Part shown: piece after piece, positions 25,196 through 34,872 of the stretch
How the letters are laid out: every line of letters begins with the position of its first letter
Position numbering within the stretch: the stretch's first letter is position 1
Source: an uncultured Erysipelotrichaceae bacterium
GTDB taxonomy: Bacteria > Bacillota_I > Bacilli_A > Erysipelotrichales > Erysipelotrichaceae
DNA length: 64,000 nt
Reading direction: 5' to 3'
Assembly: GCA_944325255.1 (NCBI GenBank)
Contig: CALUZH010000009.1
Span: forward strand, 1 to 64,000
Translations under genes and position numbers: made by a program
Notes under the pieces: model-generated
Database searches by the model: none
What the model was told of the DNA's origin: nothing
What the model saw: the letters and a program-made list of their open reading frames with translations, nothing else

Positions 25196-26113
25196 TATCT
25201 GCTTATTGAGCCAGGAAAGCAAATCATGAAAGACAAGATCATGTTCATACTCATTAAATATTTCATGACGCATATGAGGATAAGTATAAAAATCAATGGA
25301 ATGATATCCGACATTAGCCAAGAAATCTCGGCTTTTGCCCAGTTGTTCCTTAGAACCGATTACCGGATCATCTTCCCCGGCCATAAATAAAATCGGCATA
25401 TCGGCATTATAAACATCATAACCCTCAGCATCAAAACATTCTTTAAGCAGGATAAAAAGATTATTGAAGCCATTGAGGGTAAAGATAAAGCCGTCTTTGG
25501 GATTTTCATCATATGCCGCTACATTGGCGACATTATAGGAAAGCCAGGCATTTGGCGATTCTTCTTTTAAACCGCTTTGATAATTGCCGAAAACCAGTTT
25601 TTGCATAAGCTTGCTGCGATAACGCGGGCCCTTGAATTTCATCATTAAGCGATTGAGACTCAAAGCCATGTCAATTAAAGGATTATAGCCCGGTGCACCG
25701 CTTAAAATCAGACCGCTAAGCGGTAAGCTATCATGTTTAAGATAAACCCGGGCAAGCAAAGAACCCATACTGTGGCCCAAAAGATAAAGCGGTTTTGCGG
25801 GATCAATACTTTTAATACTTTTTAAAATGGCTGATAAGTCCTCAACGATCCCCTTAGCCGTTTCATCATAAAAATAACCTAAATCATCACTTTTCAAGAT
25901 ACTTTCACCATGACCCCGATGATCATAAATCAATGTATCATAAGCATGCAAAGCCAAAAAGTCCGTCAATTCCTCATAGCGTTCCTTATGTTCGGCCATC
26001 CCGTGAGCAATAACGACAAGGGCCTTGGAATTATCCGCCTTTTTATATAAGACATCCAATTTTAAACCATCAAAAAGCGATACAAATTGATAATTTTCCC
26101 GCTTCATGGTCAA
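25190..26113 (-). CDS. Alpha/beta hydrolase, monoacylglycerol lipase type
   Basis: 307 residues of the serine aminopeptidase/lysophospholipase family. [16 protein letters not shown] is the oxyanion region and YDHRGHGES follows. [13 protein letters not shown] carries the nucleophile Ser in G-x-S-x-G. Near the C terminus [11 protein letters not shown] (Asp) and [10 protein letters not shown] (His) complete the triad. It probably releases fatty acids from mono- or lysolipids in the cytosol. The start overlaps the leuS stop by 4 bases, so it is translated from the leuS transcript. Confidence 0.85.
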   Translation of the reverse strand: MTMKRENYQFVSLFDGLKLDVLYKKADNSKALVVIAHGMAEHKERYEELTDFLALHAYDTLIYDHRGHGESILKSDDLGYFYDETAKGIVEDLSAILKSIKSIDPAKPLYLLGHSMGSLLARVYLKHDSLPLSGLILSGAPGYNPLIDMALSLNRLMMKFKGPRYRSKLMQKLVFGNYQSGLKEESPNAWLSYNVANVAAYDENPKDGFIFTLNGFNNLFILLKECFDAEGYDVYNADMPILFMAGEDDPVIGSKEQLGKSRDFLANVGYHSIDFYTYPHMRHEIFNEYEHDLVFHDLLSWLNKQIT

Positions 26114-28506
26114 ATGACAATATTAATAATTTTGCCCTTGATGATAAAATGCTTTTTGATCGTATTGCCCACAAGATAACGCTTAACATTTTCTTGTTTA
26201 GTAGCCATAGCGAACAGTTCTTCGTCATCAATATCGCTGGCAGCATTAAACTTAGCCCTTACCTTACCGTTAATTTGCACAACTACTTCCTTTTCTTCCT
26301 GATGCAATTTACTAGGATCATACTTTGGCCAAGGACGATAATCAAGGTCGGTTTTACCGGTTAAAATTTCATACATTTCAGCACCGATATGCGGAGCAAA
26401 ACAAGATAATATTTGAACAAAATCAATAATATAAGGACGATATACTTGTGTTTCCTTATAACAGTCATTGATGAAAATCATCATTTGGGAAATGGCGGTA
26501 TTCAAACGTAAATTCTCGATATCCTCGCTAGCCTTTTTAAGCAGATAATTGTATGAATAATCTAAGTGATGATTGTTTTCATCAGTCAGCTTATCGCTCT
26601 CCACCACCAATCGCCATACTCTTTCAAGCCAACGATGAATACCTTCGATGCCCTGCATCGACCATGGTTTATCCGCTTCTAAAGGTCCCATGAACATTTC
26701 ATATACTCTTAAAGTATCGGCACCGTAATCACGGACAATATCGCTTGGATTTATGACATATTCCGGATAACGTTTGCCCATTTTGATACCGTTAGAACCT
26801 AAGATATAACCTTGGTGAACTAATTTTTTAAACGGTTCCTGCGTAAAGACAAGTCCTTTATCATAAAGATAATTGTTCCACATGCGAGAATAAAGTAAAT
26901 GGCCCACCGCATGTTCCGGACCGCCGATATATAAATCAACCGGCATCCAATGTTTTAAAAGCTCAGGATCGGCAAAACACTTATCATTATGCGGATCGAT
27001 ATAGCGTAAAAAATACCAGCTGGAACCGGCTGAACCCGGCATCGTAGAAGTCTCTCTTTTGCCATGTTTTCCTTTATATGTCACATTTACCCAAGCAGTG
27101 GCTTTTTCAAGCGGTGCTCCGCAGTTTTTCGAAGGTCCGTAATCATCAAGCTCCGGCAAGATCAAAGGCAGATCTTCATCATCCAAGACCCCGATAGTAC
27201 CATCATCATAATGAATGACCGGGATCGGCTCGCCCCAATAACGTTGACGGGCAAAAATCCATTCCCGCAGACGATAATTAACCTTCTTTTTGCCGCACCC
27301 CTTTTCGCTTAACCAAGCAAGCATTTTGGAAAGAGCTTCCTCTTTATTTAAACCATCCAAAAAAGCCGAGTTGATATGCGGTCCATCTTCGGTATATGCT
27401 GCCTTGCTGACATCCCCGCCGGCTAATACCGGAATAATTTCCAGATTAAATTTTTTGGCAAATTCAAAGTCTCTTTCATCATGTGCCGGAACAGCCATAA
27501 TCGCCCCGGTGCCATAGGTCATTAAAACATAGTCAGAGATATAGATCGGAATTTTTTTATCATTCACCGGATTGATGGCATAAGCTCCCAAAAAGACTCC
27601 GGTTTTATCCTTATTTAAATCCGTTCTTTCCATTTCTGATTTCGTGGCACAATAAGCCTTATAAGCACAAACTTCTTCTTTTTTATCAGCACTTACAATT
27701 TTATCGACCAATGGATGTTCCGGAGAAAGAACACAATATGTGGCGCCAAATAAGGTATCGCAACGGGTAGTAAAGACCACAAATGAACAATCGTGACCAT
27801 CGACCTTAAATTCCACTTCGGCACCGATAGATTTGCCGATCCAATGTCTTTGCATCTCTTTGGTGCTTTCCGGCCAATCAAGTTCATCAAGATTTGCTAA
27901 AAGACGTTCGGCAAAAGCCGGAATATCCATTATCCATTGTTTCATATTCCGTCTGACTACCGGATAGCCCCCTCTTTCCGACTTACCGTCGATTACTTCA
28001 TCATTGGCTAAAACCGTACCCAATTCCTCGCACCAATTAACCGGCATTTCTACGCATCGCGCATAACCATCCAAAAATAATTGTTTAAAGATCCATTGCG
28101 TCCACTTATAAAATTCCGGATCGGATGTGGAAACCATCTTTGACCAGTCATAAGAAAAGCCTAAGGTTTTTAATTGCTCAATAAAGTGGGCAATATTGCG
28201 GTTAGTGAATTCAGCCGGATGATTGCCGGTTTGAATGGCATATTGTTCAGCCGGCAAGCCGAAAGAATCAAAACCCATCGGATGTAAGACATTATAGCCT
28301 TGCATTCTTTTCATCCGGGAAATGATATCCGTAGCTGTATATCCTTCAGGATGCCCGGCATGTAAACCGACACCCGAAGGATACGGAAACATATCCAGGG
28401 CATAATACTTAGGTTTGGAAAAATCATGGGTATCTACTTTATAAGTTTCATTATCATCCCAGAATTTCTGCCATTTCTTTTCAATAGTACGGTAGTCGTA
28501 AGCCAT
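26110..28506 (-). CDS. leuS: Leucyl-tRNA synthetase
   Basis: 798 residues from ATG at 28506, which has GGAGGAG 7 bases upstream; an in-frame extension to 28569 would run through the T-box terminator and is rejected. The HIGH-type site is [16 protein letters not shown]. The editing domain has [20 protein letters not shown] and [14 protein letters not shown]. The KMSKS loop is replaced by [13 protein letters not shown]. The C-terminal domain [13 protein letters not shown] is present. The gene is controlled by a leucine T-box and is followed by the lipase gene. Confidence 0.96.
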   Translation of the reverse strand: MAYDYRTIEKKWQKFWDDNETYKVDTHDFSKPKYYALDMFPYPSGVGLHAGHPEGYTATDIISRMKRMQGYNVLHPMGFDSFGLPAEQYAIQTGNHPAEFTNRNIAHFIEQLKTLGFSYDWSKMVSTSDPEFYKWTQWIFKQLFLDGYARCVEMPVNWCEELGTVLANDEVIDGKSERGGYPVVRRNMKQWIMDIPAFAERLLANLDELDWPESTKEMQRHWIGKSIGAEVEFKVDGHDCSFVVFTTRCDTLFGATYCVLSPEHPLVDKIVSADKKEEVCAYKAYCATKSEMERTDLNKDKTGVFLGAYAINPVNDKKIPIYISDYVLMTYGTGAIMAVPAHDERDFEFAKKFNLEIIPVLAGGDVSKAAYTEDGPHINSAFLDGLNKEEALSKMLAWLSEKGCGKKKVNYRLREWIFARQRYWGEPIPVIHYDDGTIGVLDDEDLPLILPELDDYGPSKNCGAPLEKATAWVNVTYKGKHGKRETSTMPGSAGSSWYFLRYIDPHNDKCFADPELLKHWMPVDLYIGGPEHAVGHLLYSRMWNNYLYDKGLVFTQEPFKKLVHQGYILGSNGIKMGKRYPEYVINPSDIVRDYGADTLRVYEMFMGPLEADKPWSMQGIEGIHRWLERVWRLVVESDKLTDENNHHLDYSYNYLLKKASEDIENLRLNTAISQMMIFINDCYKETQVYRPYIIDFVQILSCFAPHIGAEMYEILTGKTDLDYRPWPKYDPSKLHQEEKEVVVQINGKVRAKFNAASDIDDEELFAMATKQENVKRYLVGNTIKKHFIIKGKIINIVI

Positions 28507-28511
28507 AAAAT

Positions 28512-28731
28512 TTCTCCTCCAATAAAAAGACGCCCTTAATCTAAGGACGTCATAATAACGCGTTACCACCTTAGTTCATGTCAAAGACATGCCCTTTAGC
28601 CCGCTATCGCCGGGTCCGCGCTTAATCTTACAAGTTGAAACAAGTTCACCATATCGCCACCAATCTTCTTCCACCGTCAAGATCTCGCTTCAGGCGCTTT
28701 ATCGCTACTACTTTCCAACGATTACTTTTTA
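28512..28731 (-). promoter_or_regulatory. Leucine T-box riboswitch of leuS
   Basis: The conserved T-box AGGTGGTAACGCG is at 28559-28571; its TGGT bulge fits a tRNA-Leu end with A73. A terminator (28529-28551 arms GACGTCC/GGGCGTC plus T run) follows. Upstream, stem I contains an AGCGAG-ATCTT stretch and a candidate specifier CTT (28642-28644, context GAA-CTT-G), a leucine codon. Uncharged tRNA-Leu should favour antitermination and leuS expression. Confidence 0.88.
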
Positions 28732-28760
28732 ATCTTACCTTTTTTAAATTTGAAAATCAA
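28732..28760 (-). promoter_or_regulatory. leuS promoter
   Basis: -35 TTGATT (28755-28760), 17-base spacer, -10 TAAGAT (28732-28737). The -35 shares one base with the -35 of the divergent radical SAM gene. Confidence 0.65.
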
Positions 28761-28778
28761 CTTGTCTTATGCTTAAAT
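28750..28778 (+). promoter_or_regulatory. Promoter of the radical SAM gene, leaderless type
   Basis: -35 TTGAAA (28750-28755), 17-base spacer, -10 TTAAAT (28773-28778), then six bases to ATG at 28785. GGGACT between them is too close for a normal ribosome site. Confidence 0.6.
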
Positions 28779-28784
28779 GGGACT

Positions 28785-29735
28785 ATGAGCAATCCCTTTC
28801 CCTATACTTTAGATAATAAACGTTATCATACCTATAATTACTACCTGCGTAAACGCTTCGGACAAAAAGTTTCAAAGGTCTTGATTGATGCTAATTTTAC
28901 CTGCCCAAACAGAGATGGCAAGTGCGGCTATGGCGGATGTCTTTTCTGCAGTGCCAAAGGCAGTGGCGATACTAATCTTTTAACGCATGCCGATCTATTA
29001 AAACAATATGAAGAAAATAAGAAAATGACTAAAGGCAAGTGGGAAAGTTCCCTCTTTATTCCTTATTTTCAAGCTTTTTCCAATACCTATGGCCCTTTAT
29101 CCAAAATTAAAGGAATGTTAAAACCGTTCATTGATAAAAGCGAAGTAGCCGAGATAGCCATCGCCACAAGACCCGATTGCCTCCCCGATGATATTTTAAA
29201 TTATCTGGAAGCCGTCAATCGGCAAAAGCCTTTAAGCATTGAACTTGGCTTACAGACAAGCAATGATCATACGGCTGAATTAATCAATCGCGGCTATGAT
29301 TTTAATACTTTCAAAAATGCTTTATATGCCTTAAAAAAACGCAATATAAGAGTATGTGTCCATATCATCAACGGTTTGCCTTTTGAAGATCTTGAAATGA
29401 TGGAAAATACTGTCAAAGATCTGCAAAATCTTCCTTTTGACGGCATTAAGATTCATATGTTACATGTTTTAAAGGACAGCCCTTTAGGACTTATATATAG
29501 GCAAAAACCCTTCAAGCTTTTAAGTAGAGAAGAATATATCGAACTTACGGTAAAACAGCTTGAACTTTTAAGACCGGAAGTTGTCATTGAACGCCTGACC
29601 GGTGATCCCTTAAAGGATGAACTTTTAGCTCCCACTTTTGTCGCAAACAAAAAAGCCGTCCTCAACGGCATTGATAAGCTCATGCAGGAAAAGGACAGCT
29701 TCCAAGGTAAAAGCTTTATTGCGGGAATTGATTAA
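28785..29735 (+). CDS. Radical SAM protein, YtqA/TIGR01212 family
   Basis: 316 residues from ATG at 28785; an upstream in-frame start at 28635 would lie in the leuS T-box region and is rejected. The cluster motif is TCPNRDGKCGYGGCLFC, a spaced Cys set for a 4Fe-4S cluster and SAM. RYHTYNYYLRKRFGQKVSK and SIELGLQTSNDHTAELINRGYD are typical of the family. The substrate is not known to me, although the family is widespread in Firmicutes and probably modifies RNA or a cofactor. The 3' end overlaps the convergent glycosidase-like gene by 20 bases. Confidence 0.88.
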   Translation: MSNPFPYTLDNKRYHTYNYYLRKRFGQKVSKVLIDANFTCPNRDGKCGYGGCLFCSAKGSGDTNLLTHADLLKQYEENKKMTKGKWESSLFIPYFQAFSNTYGPLSKIKGMLKPFIDKSEVAEIAIATRPDCLPDDILNYLEAVNRQKPLSIELGLQTSNDHTAELINRGYDFNTFKNALYALKKRNIRVCVHIINGLPFEDLEMMENTVKDLQNLPFDGIKIHMLHVLKDSPLGLIYRQKPFKLLSREEYIELTVKQLELLRPEVVIERLTGDPLKDELLAPTFVANKKAVLNGIDKLMQEKDSFQGKSFIAGID

Positions 29736-31353
29736 AGGCCGAAGCATAGCTTTGGTAGCGCTCAAGATTAGAAGCGGCATTCCAAATGATAAAACCGTCA
29801 TCGAGCCCCTGTTCATATAAGGCGCTTATCTGCTCGACTATCTTGTCGGCATCATATTCAACATAAGGTTCTTTTAAAGAATCATAGCCTTGAATCCAAG
29901 TCCGAACTTTGGCAGGAGACGGCGTTTCACTTTGTCTTTTTGCTGCATCACTTCCCCAAAATGAAAGTAATTCATAAGGTACTTCCCAAACAGCCGAACT
30001 TATGCCGTAATCATGGATGCCGAAGTGATCGGGATAAGGCATTGCCGAAATAACATCCACATAATTGGAAATGGCCGGCCAATATTGACCATAAGCCGTT
30101 ACATAGGCATTGGAAGTCTCCCCGAAAACATCAACCGATATATAAGCCCCGGCTTGGTGCAATTCATCGGCAGCATACATGATAAAACGTTGTATCGCCT
30201 GCGCTTTACTTTCGTTATAATCATTAAATAAATCAATTTCACCCCGTGCTTCCATTAAATCGATATGATCGGGAAAACGGCAATAATCAAATTGTATCTC
30301 ATTAAAACCGAAATCCTTTACTACTTCTAAGGCCAGGGCAACATTATAAGACCAAACATCTCTTTTAAAAGGACTTGGCCAATAGGAACTGTTAAAATAT
30401 AAACTTTCACCGGTCGTTAAATCCTTAATGGCATTCTCCGGATGATCAATAGCATAATTTGTATCCTTAAATACCGTAATCCGGCCGATTAAGTAAATAC
30501 CGGCATCCTTGGCTTTTTTTATGGCTGCTGCAAAGTCTTCATAGGACATTACGGCATTTTCATAAGTGGTTGGCGAATATGCGGCCATCACCTCGGAAGC
30601 ATAGGTTGGAATATGGCTGTCACGAATATCAATGACAAAGGAATTAATATTATTATTCAAGGAAAAATCAATATAAGCATCAATATTAGCTAAGGATGAA
30701 GCGTTAAGATATAAGGTATTGCAATGCTCAGGCATGATATTATCCTTGAATTGCGCTTTTGTTTCCAAACTGTAGACCAAATCTTTGGCACTGCCGCCGC
30801 CATATATATCATCACGACTTAAATGGACATCCGGCACCGTCGGCAATTCTTCATTTAGGCTAAGATACTTGCTATAAACTCGACCCTTTAAAGTTCCATC
30901 ATTAATAATATAATAATCAACGATACCCTCATCATTCAAAGTACCATAATCTACTATTTCGACCTTAGTTCCCGGCAAAAGAAGGCCGATAACCGTATGG
31001 TCATCCATATTTAATATACTGCATGGCAAATTGACAAAAAGGGCTTTTTCTTTAACGACATTTCTTAAATCATCCGCTACGGCATCAAGAGGTACAAAAC
31101 CTTCTTGGCCATCTTCAAAATATACATTGTAGCCTTCTATATCATTGAGCTTTACTGTTTTTTGCTTAACTTCAATAACGGTTCCCCGGGCTTTTTCAAA
31201 GCTATTTCCCTTTTTGTCGACAATCGAAACAAGCGGCGTTTCACCAGCTAAATAAGCATCAAATGTTTGGTTAGATATCGACCAATAAAGAAAGCCGAAG
31301 CCCGAAGCAATTAAAATCAATAAGACAAATACTAATAATAATTTCTTTTTCAT
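29716..31353 (-). CDS. Exported putative glycoside hydrolase (DUF4015 type)
   Basis: 545 residues. An N-terminal membrane anchor or signal (about 4-27) is followed by two SH3-like stretches with charged turns up to about residue 185. A TIM-barrel-like domain follows. It shows YLIGRITVFKDTNYAIDHPE, NEIQFDYCRFPD with likely catalytic acidic residues, ISVDVFGETSNAY and VDVISAMPYPDHF, which is the pattern of the putative glycosidase family DUF4015. The natural substrate is unknown, probably an envelope or environmental polysaccharide. A -10 box TAACAT (31360-31365) ends six bases before ATG. Confidence 0.82.
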   Translation of the reverse strand: MKKKLLLVFVLLILIASGFGFLYWSISNQTFDAYLAGETPLVSIVDKKGNSFEKARGTVIEVKQKTVKLNDIEGYNVYFEDGQEGFVPLDAVADDLRNVVKEKALFVNLPCSILNMDDHTVIGLLLPGTKVEIVDYGTLNDEGIVDYYIINDGTLKGRVYSKYLSLNEELPTVPDVHLSRDDIYGGGSAKDLVYSLETKAQFKDNIMPEHCNTLYLNASSLANIDAYIDFSLNNNINSFVIDIRDSHIPTYASEVMAAYSPTTYENAVMSYEDFAAAIKKAKDAGIYLIGRITVFKDTNYAIDHPENAIKDLTTGESLYFNSSYWPSPFKRDVWSYNVALALEVVKDFGFNEIQFDYCRFPDHIDLMEARGEIDLFNDYNESKAQAIQRFIMYAADELHQAGAYISVDVFGETSNAYVTAYGQYWPAISNYVDVISAMPYPDHFGIHDYGISSAVWEVPYELLSFWGSDAAKRQSETPSPAKVRTWIQGYDSLKEPYVEYDADKIVEQISALYEQGLDDGFIIWNAASNLERYQSYASAFNQFPQ

Positions 31354-31359
31354 AGGTTT

Positions 31360-31365
31360 ATGTTA
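31360..31365 (-). promoter_or_regulatory. -10 box six bases before the glycosidase-like gene
   Basis: TAACAT preceded by TGC, exactly six bases before ATG at 31353. No Shine-Dalgarno sequence. Confidence 0.5.
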
Positions 31366-31385
31366 GCACAAGTTGATAGAATAAG

Positions 31386-31500
31386 AAAAACCTCAAAGCG
31401 AGGTTTTTCTTAATTAGTCATTTATTTTTACAAAAGGGGGAGATAGAACGATATTTAAAATGATATCGGTAAGGTTTCTTTCACCTTACGCCTTCATTAT
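31386..31500 (-). ncRNA. Candidate small RNA with C-rich anti-Shine-Dalgarno loop
   Basis: Lies between two divergent genes. On the minus strand a TATAAT (31496-31501) is followed by two perfect hairpins (31483-31489 with 31469-31475, and 31463-31468 with 31449-31454). A single-stranded CTCCCCCTTTTG (31431-31442) follows, then a 9-bp terminator (31400-31408 with 31386-31394) with T run. The C-rich patch complements ribosome binding sites, as in the RoxS/RsaE small RNAs. The -35 is weak: a TTGACA is present but only 9 bases from the -10. Confidence 0.45.
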
Positions 31501-31571
31501 ATAAAAGAGCTGTCAAAAAACTATCGTCAAAATATGGAAAATTATGTGATTTATTTTTAATTAAAATAAGG

Positions 31572-31577
31572 TAGAAT
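31572..31577 (+). promoter_or_regulatory. -10 box six bases before the phosphoesterase gene
   Basis: TAGAAT ends six bases before ATG at 31584. There is no ribosome site and no clear -35. Confidence 0.5.
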
Positions 31578-31583
31578 ACTTTT

Positions 31584-32426
31584 ATGAGATGGAAAAAAAT
31601 ATTAATCACTGTCCTTTTGCTTGGCGGCTTGGCGATGCTTGTTGCATATAATGCGCTTTATGTAAACCCTCAACAATTAACTATTCGCGAAGAAAAAATT
31701 CAAGATAATAAATTATCCGCAAGTTTCAATGATACCTTGATTGTTTATTTCAGTGATTTGCATTATGGTCAAATTGATGATGCATATTTAAATGAAACAG
31801 TCAGCGAAATTATGCGTCTTAGCCCTGATTTAATTCTCTTTGGCGGCGATCTGGTTGATCATTATTCCCGAAATCCCCTAAATGATGAAAAAAGGCAGGT
31901 CTTGATCACGGCTCTGGCTTCCTTGAAGGCGCCCCTTGGCAAATTTGCTGTTTTAGGCAATCATGACTTGGACAGCGACAATACCAAAAATGCTATTATC
32001 AATATTCTGGAAGCTGCTGATTTTACCATTCTTGAAAATCAAACGGTTAAAATATATAACCAAAACGGCGACGCTTTTAACTTAGTGGGCATTGACTCCC
32101 TGACCTTGGGCCATCCCGATATCGCTAAGGCCTTCGATGATGTTGGTGACGAATTATATAATCTAGTTCTCTGTCATACCCCGGATATTTTTGATGACCT
32201 GCCTTTAAGTGCCGACTATCTTTTGGCTGGCCATTCTCATGGGGGCCAGGTATATATCCCTTTTATATCATCATTCTATGTGCCATACGGTTGCCAAAAA
32301 TACTACCATGGCAAATATGATAACGGCAATACTATCTTGGATATTACTAACGGTGTCGGAACAACCAAAGAAAAAATCCGCTTAAATGCGGATTCAGAAA
32401 TTGTTGCCTATCGTTTACACAGCTAA
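31584..32426 (+). CDS. Membrane-anchored metallophosphoesterase, YkuE-like
   Basis: 280 residues. One N-terminal membrane span (about 5-24) is followed by a calcineurin-like domain with all metal motifs: YFSDLHYG, FGGDLVDH, LGNHD and LAGHSHGGQ. Relatives such as YkuE act on phospholipid headgroups or LTA-related substrates at the membrane, so a role in envelope lipid turnover is plausible. The gene is convergent with the aminopeptidase gene and overlaps its stop by 4 bases. The start has a -10 box six bases upstream and no ribosome site. Confidence 0.88.
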   Translation: MRWKKILITVLLLGGLAMLVAYNALYVNPQQLTIREEKIQDNKLSASFNDTLIVYFSDLHYGQIDDAYLNETVSEIMRLSPDLILFGGDLVDHYSRNPLNDEKRQVLITALASLKAPLGKFAVLGNHDLDSDNTKNAIINILEAADFTILENQTVKIYNQNGDAFNLVGIDSLTLGHPDIAKAFDDVGDELYNLVLCHTPDIFDDLPLSADYLLAGHSHGGQVYIPFISSFYVPYGCQKYYHGKYDNGNTILDITNGVGTTKEKIRLNADSEIVAYRLHS

Positions 32427-33661
32427 TGTTTCATCAAAGCTTCGATATCATCAACTTCTTTGATAATATCAGCAGCCAAATTAATGCATCCATCTTCCGT
32501 AATGAGCAAATCATCTTCAATACGGATACCGATACCTTCATCTTCGATATATAAGCCGGGCTCATTAGAAATAACCATGCCCGGTTTTAATATTCCGCCC
32601 AAGCCGCCATCGGCATCATGGGTATCTAAACCGATATGATGAGAGACACCATGGAAATAATATTCGCTCACATCCTTATTTAAACCGTGCTTTGGCAATT
32701 CTTCTTTATAAAAATCAACAACCAGTTTATTCAAGTCACGATGTTTAATTCCCGGACGAGCATTGGCTTCTACCAATTTTTGAGCTTCTAAGACAATTTC
32801 ATAAATTTCTCTTTGGCGGTCGCTAAATTTACCGTTAACCGGGAAGGTCCGAGAAATATCAGCGCAATAGTGATGGTAGGTAGCTCCTAAATCACATAAG
32901 AATAATTCGCCGTCTTCCATTTCTTGATTATTGGCCGAATAATGAAGTACTGTCGCCCTTTTGCCGCTGGCAGCAATAGTCTTAAAGGCCGTTTCATTAC
33001 AAAGATCGCGCATCAAAGTAAATTGGAATACTCCTTCCATAAACATTTCATTTTGTTTAGGACGGATGGTTTTCATCATATTTTCGATACCGTTTTTGGT
33101 GATTGCCAAAGCTTTTTTCATGCAGGAAATTTCTTCCTCATCCTTGCAAAGACGCAAATTAGTAATTAACGAGAAGGCATCTTCTATTTTTAAAGAAGGA
33201 TATTTCTCCTTGACTTCCTTGACGAATGAAGTAGCCTTAGAAGAATTTTGTTCATAATTATAATGCCACAGATCCAAATAGACTTTCATACCGCCCAAAG
33301 CCCGGGTACGGTTATAAAAAGAGGCAAAGTGTTCTACAAAATCTTCGATATCATAAACATCTTCAATATCCGAGATTTCATAAGCTTCATCAGCTTTCAT
33401 GCGGCCGCCTACCCATTTAGCCAGATATTCATCATATGGCAAAATGAAAAGTTTAGTACTTTCAAGACCATTGAATTTTTGTAAGCATAAGATCATGCCT
33501 TCGGCATTCAGACCGGTCAAATAATAGAAATTACGATTGACACTGAAGGGATAGGATTCATCTTCCGATTTCATGAGCGCATTGCCGGAAAATAAAATGA
33601 GGCAGGAATTATCGCCCATAGCAGAGAATAACTTTTTTCTTCGTTCAGCATAAACATTCAT
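32423..33661 (-). CDS. Xaa-Pro aminopeptidase (M24 family, PepP type)
   Basis: 412 residues from ATG at 33661, chosen because AAGGAGG lies 9 bases upstream; the ATG at 33667 is too close to it. The N-terminal domain (AERRKKLFSAMGDNSCLILFSGN) is typical of PepP. The pita-bread domain carries the metal ligands in CDLGATYHHYCADISRTFP, HGVSHHIGLDTHD and NEPGLYIEDEGIGIRIEDD. It removes N-terminal residues before proline in the cytosol. It lies 14 bases after thiI, probably in the ezrA-desulfurase-thiI transcript. Confidence 0.92.
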   Translation of the reverse strand: MNVYAERRKKLFSAMGDNSCLILFSGNALMKSEDESYPFSVNRNFYYLTGLNAEGMILCLQKFNGLESTKLFILPYDEYLAKWVGGRMKADEAYEISDIEDVYDIEDFVEHFASFYNRTRALGGMKVYLDLWHYNYEQNSSKATSFVKEVKEKYPSLKIEDAFSLITNLRLCKDEEEISCMKKALAITKNGIENMMKTIRPKQNEMFMEGVFQFTLMRDLCNETAFKTIAASGKRATVLHYSANNQEMEDGELFLCDLGATYHHYCADISRTFPVNGKFSDRQREIYEIVLEAQKLVEANARPGIKHRDLNKLVVDFYKEELPKHGLNKDVSEYYFHGVSHHIGLDTHDADGGLGGILKPGMVISNEPGLYIEDEGIGIRIEDDLLITEDGCINLAADIIKEVDDIEALMKH

Positions 33662-33675
33662 CAACATCTTCCTCC

Positions 33676-34872
33676 TTAAAATAAATCTTCATCATTATCC
33701 TGATGGTAGACAAGTTTACGGATTTCATCATTTTCCACACATTTATCCACCAAGGCAGCATAGTCAAACAGCGACTCGTAGTAAAGACACTTGTCAAGCT
33801 TAGGATGGGTAACCGGATTATGCGGTGTAAAGATGGTACAGCAGTCCTCATATGGTAAAATCGAAGTCTCATAAGTATCGATCTTTTTAGCCATATCGAT
33901 AATCTCAAGTTTATCCATCATACATACCGGCCGTAAAATAAGCGTATCCGCAACTTGGGAAATTACCTGCATACTTTCCGGTGTCTGCGAGGCAACCTGG
34001 CCAAGACTTTCACCGTTAGTAATGACATTTATAGCTCTTTTTTGACATATTTTATCGGCAATGCGATACATCATCCTACGCATAACAGTTATGCAATAAG
34101 ACTCGTCAACATGCTTATAAATAGCCAATTGCAACTCGGTAAAAGGGATAATATGCACAGTGATATCACTTTGATACAAGCTTAAACGGCGGGCTAATTC
34201 CAATACTTTATCAAGTGCCTGCTTGGAAGTATAGGGCATTGATGCAAAGTGAAGACATTCGATTTTTAAGCCCCTTTTCATGCTTAAGTAACCGGCTACC
34301 GGCGAATCGATACCCCCCGAAAGCATCAACATGGCCCGTTTATTTATGCCTACAGGATAACCTCCCGGACCTTCTATCTTGTCATCCATCAAATAAACTG
34401 CATCCTTTTTAACAACCGTATAAAGCATAAGATCTGGATGATGAACATCAACCTTCAAAGTACTGGATGCCAATATATGACCGGCTATGGCCCGATTTAA
34501 AGTATCCGAATTTAAAGGATAGCTTTTATCCTGACGACGACAGGCAATCTTAAAAGTCTTATATGGCCGATTAAGGGCAATCCTTAAGGCTGCTTTTTTG
34601 ATATCATCAAGATCTCTTGATGTTTTAACGGCACCGGCAAAATAACTATAACCGAAAACCGTAAGCAGGGCTTTTTTAATACCGTTAAAATCTTCACCGT
34701 TTAAATAGATAAAAATCCCGTCATGCATAACGGCATATTCCAGTTTCGGATAATCTTTCAAGGCACTTTTAATATTTCGTGCCAAGCAATTGACAAAATC
34801 CTTACGATTCTTGCCTTTGGTCGAAAGTTCACCATAGCGAACCACAATATATTCGTAAATCATCTCATCCAT
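33676..34872 (-). CDS. thiI: tRNA 4-thiouridine sulfurtransferase
   Basis: Thiolates U8 of tRNA. The 398 residues contain a ferredoxin-like/THUMP N-terminal half (YIVVRYGELSTKGKNRKDF, DIKKAALRIAL) and a PP-loop ATPase with MLMLSGGIDSPVAGYL. NVITNGESLGQVASQTPE follows, and EDCCTIFTPHNP holds the conserved cysteine. There is no C-terminal rhodanese domain, as in Bacillus, so sulfur should come from the adjacent desulfurase. It overlaps that gene by 8 bases. A role in thiamine synthesis is less likely without the rhodanese domain. Confidence 0.94.
   Translation of the reverse strand: MDEMIYEYIVVRYGELSTKGKNRKDFVNCLARNIKSALKDYPKLEYAVMHDGIFIYLNGEDFNGIKKALLTVFGYSYFAGAVKTSRDLDDIKKAALRIALNRPYKTFKIACRRQDKSYPLNSDTLNRAIAGHILASSTLKVDVHHPDLMLYTVVKKDAVYLMDDKIEGPGGYPVGINKRAMLMLSGGIDSPVAGYLSMKRGLKIECLHFASMPYTSKQALDKVLELARRLSLYQSDITVHIIPFTELQLAIYKHVDESYCITVMRRMMYRIADKICQKRAINVITNGESLGQVASQTPESMQVISQVADTLILRPVCMMDKLEIIDMAKKIDTYETSILPYEDCCTIFTPHNPVTHPKLDKCLYYESLFDYAALVDKCVENDEIRKLVYHQDNDEDLF

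Noticed and set aside
28507..28569. Longer LeuS N terminus starting at 28569
   Set aside because: The extra codons run through the T-box terminator and antiterminator. ATG at 28506 has a perfect ribosome site.
31441..31505. Small plus-strand gene (14 codons) after GGGGGAG
   Set aside because: The ribosome-like site is 17 bases from the ATG and the peptide is very short. The minus-strand RNA explanation accounts for more of the sequence.
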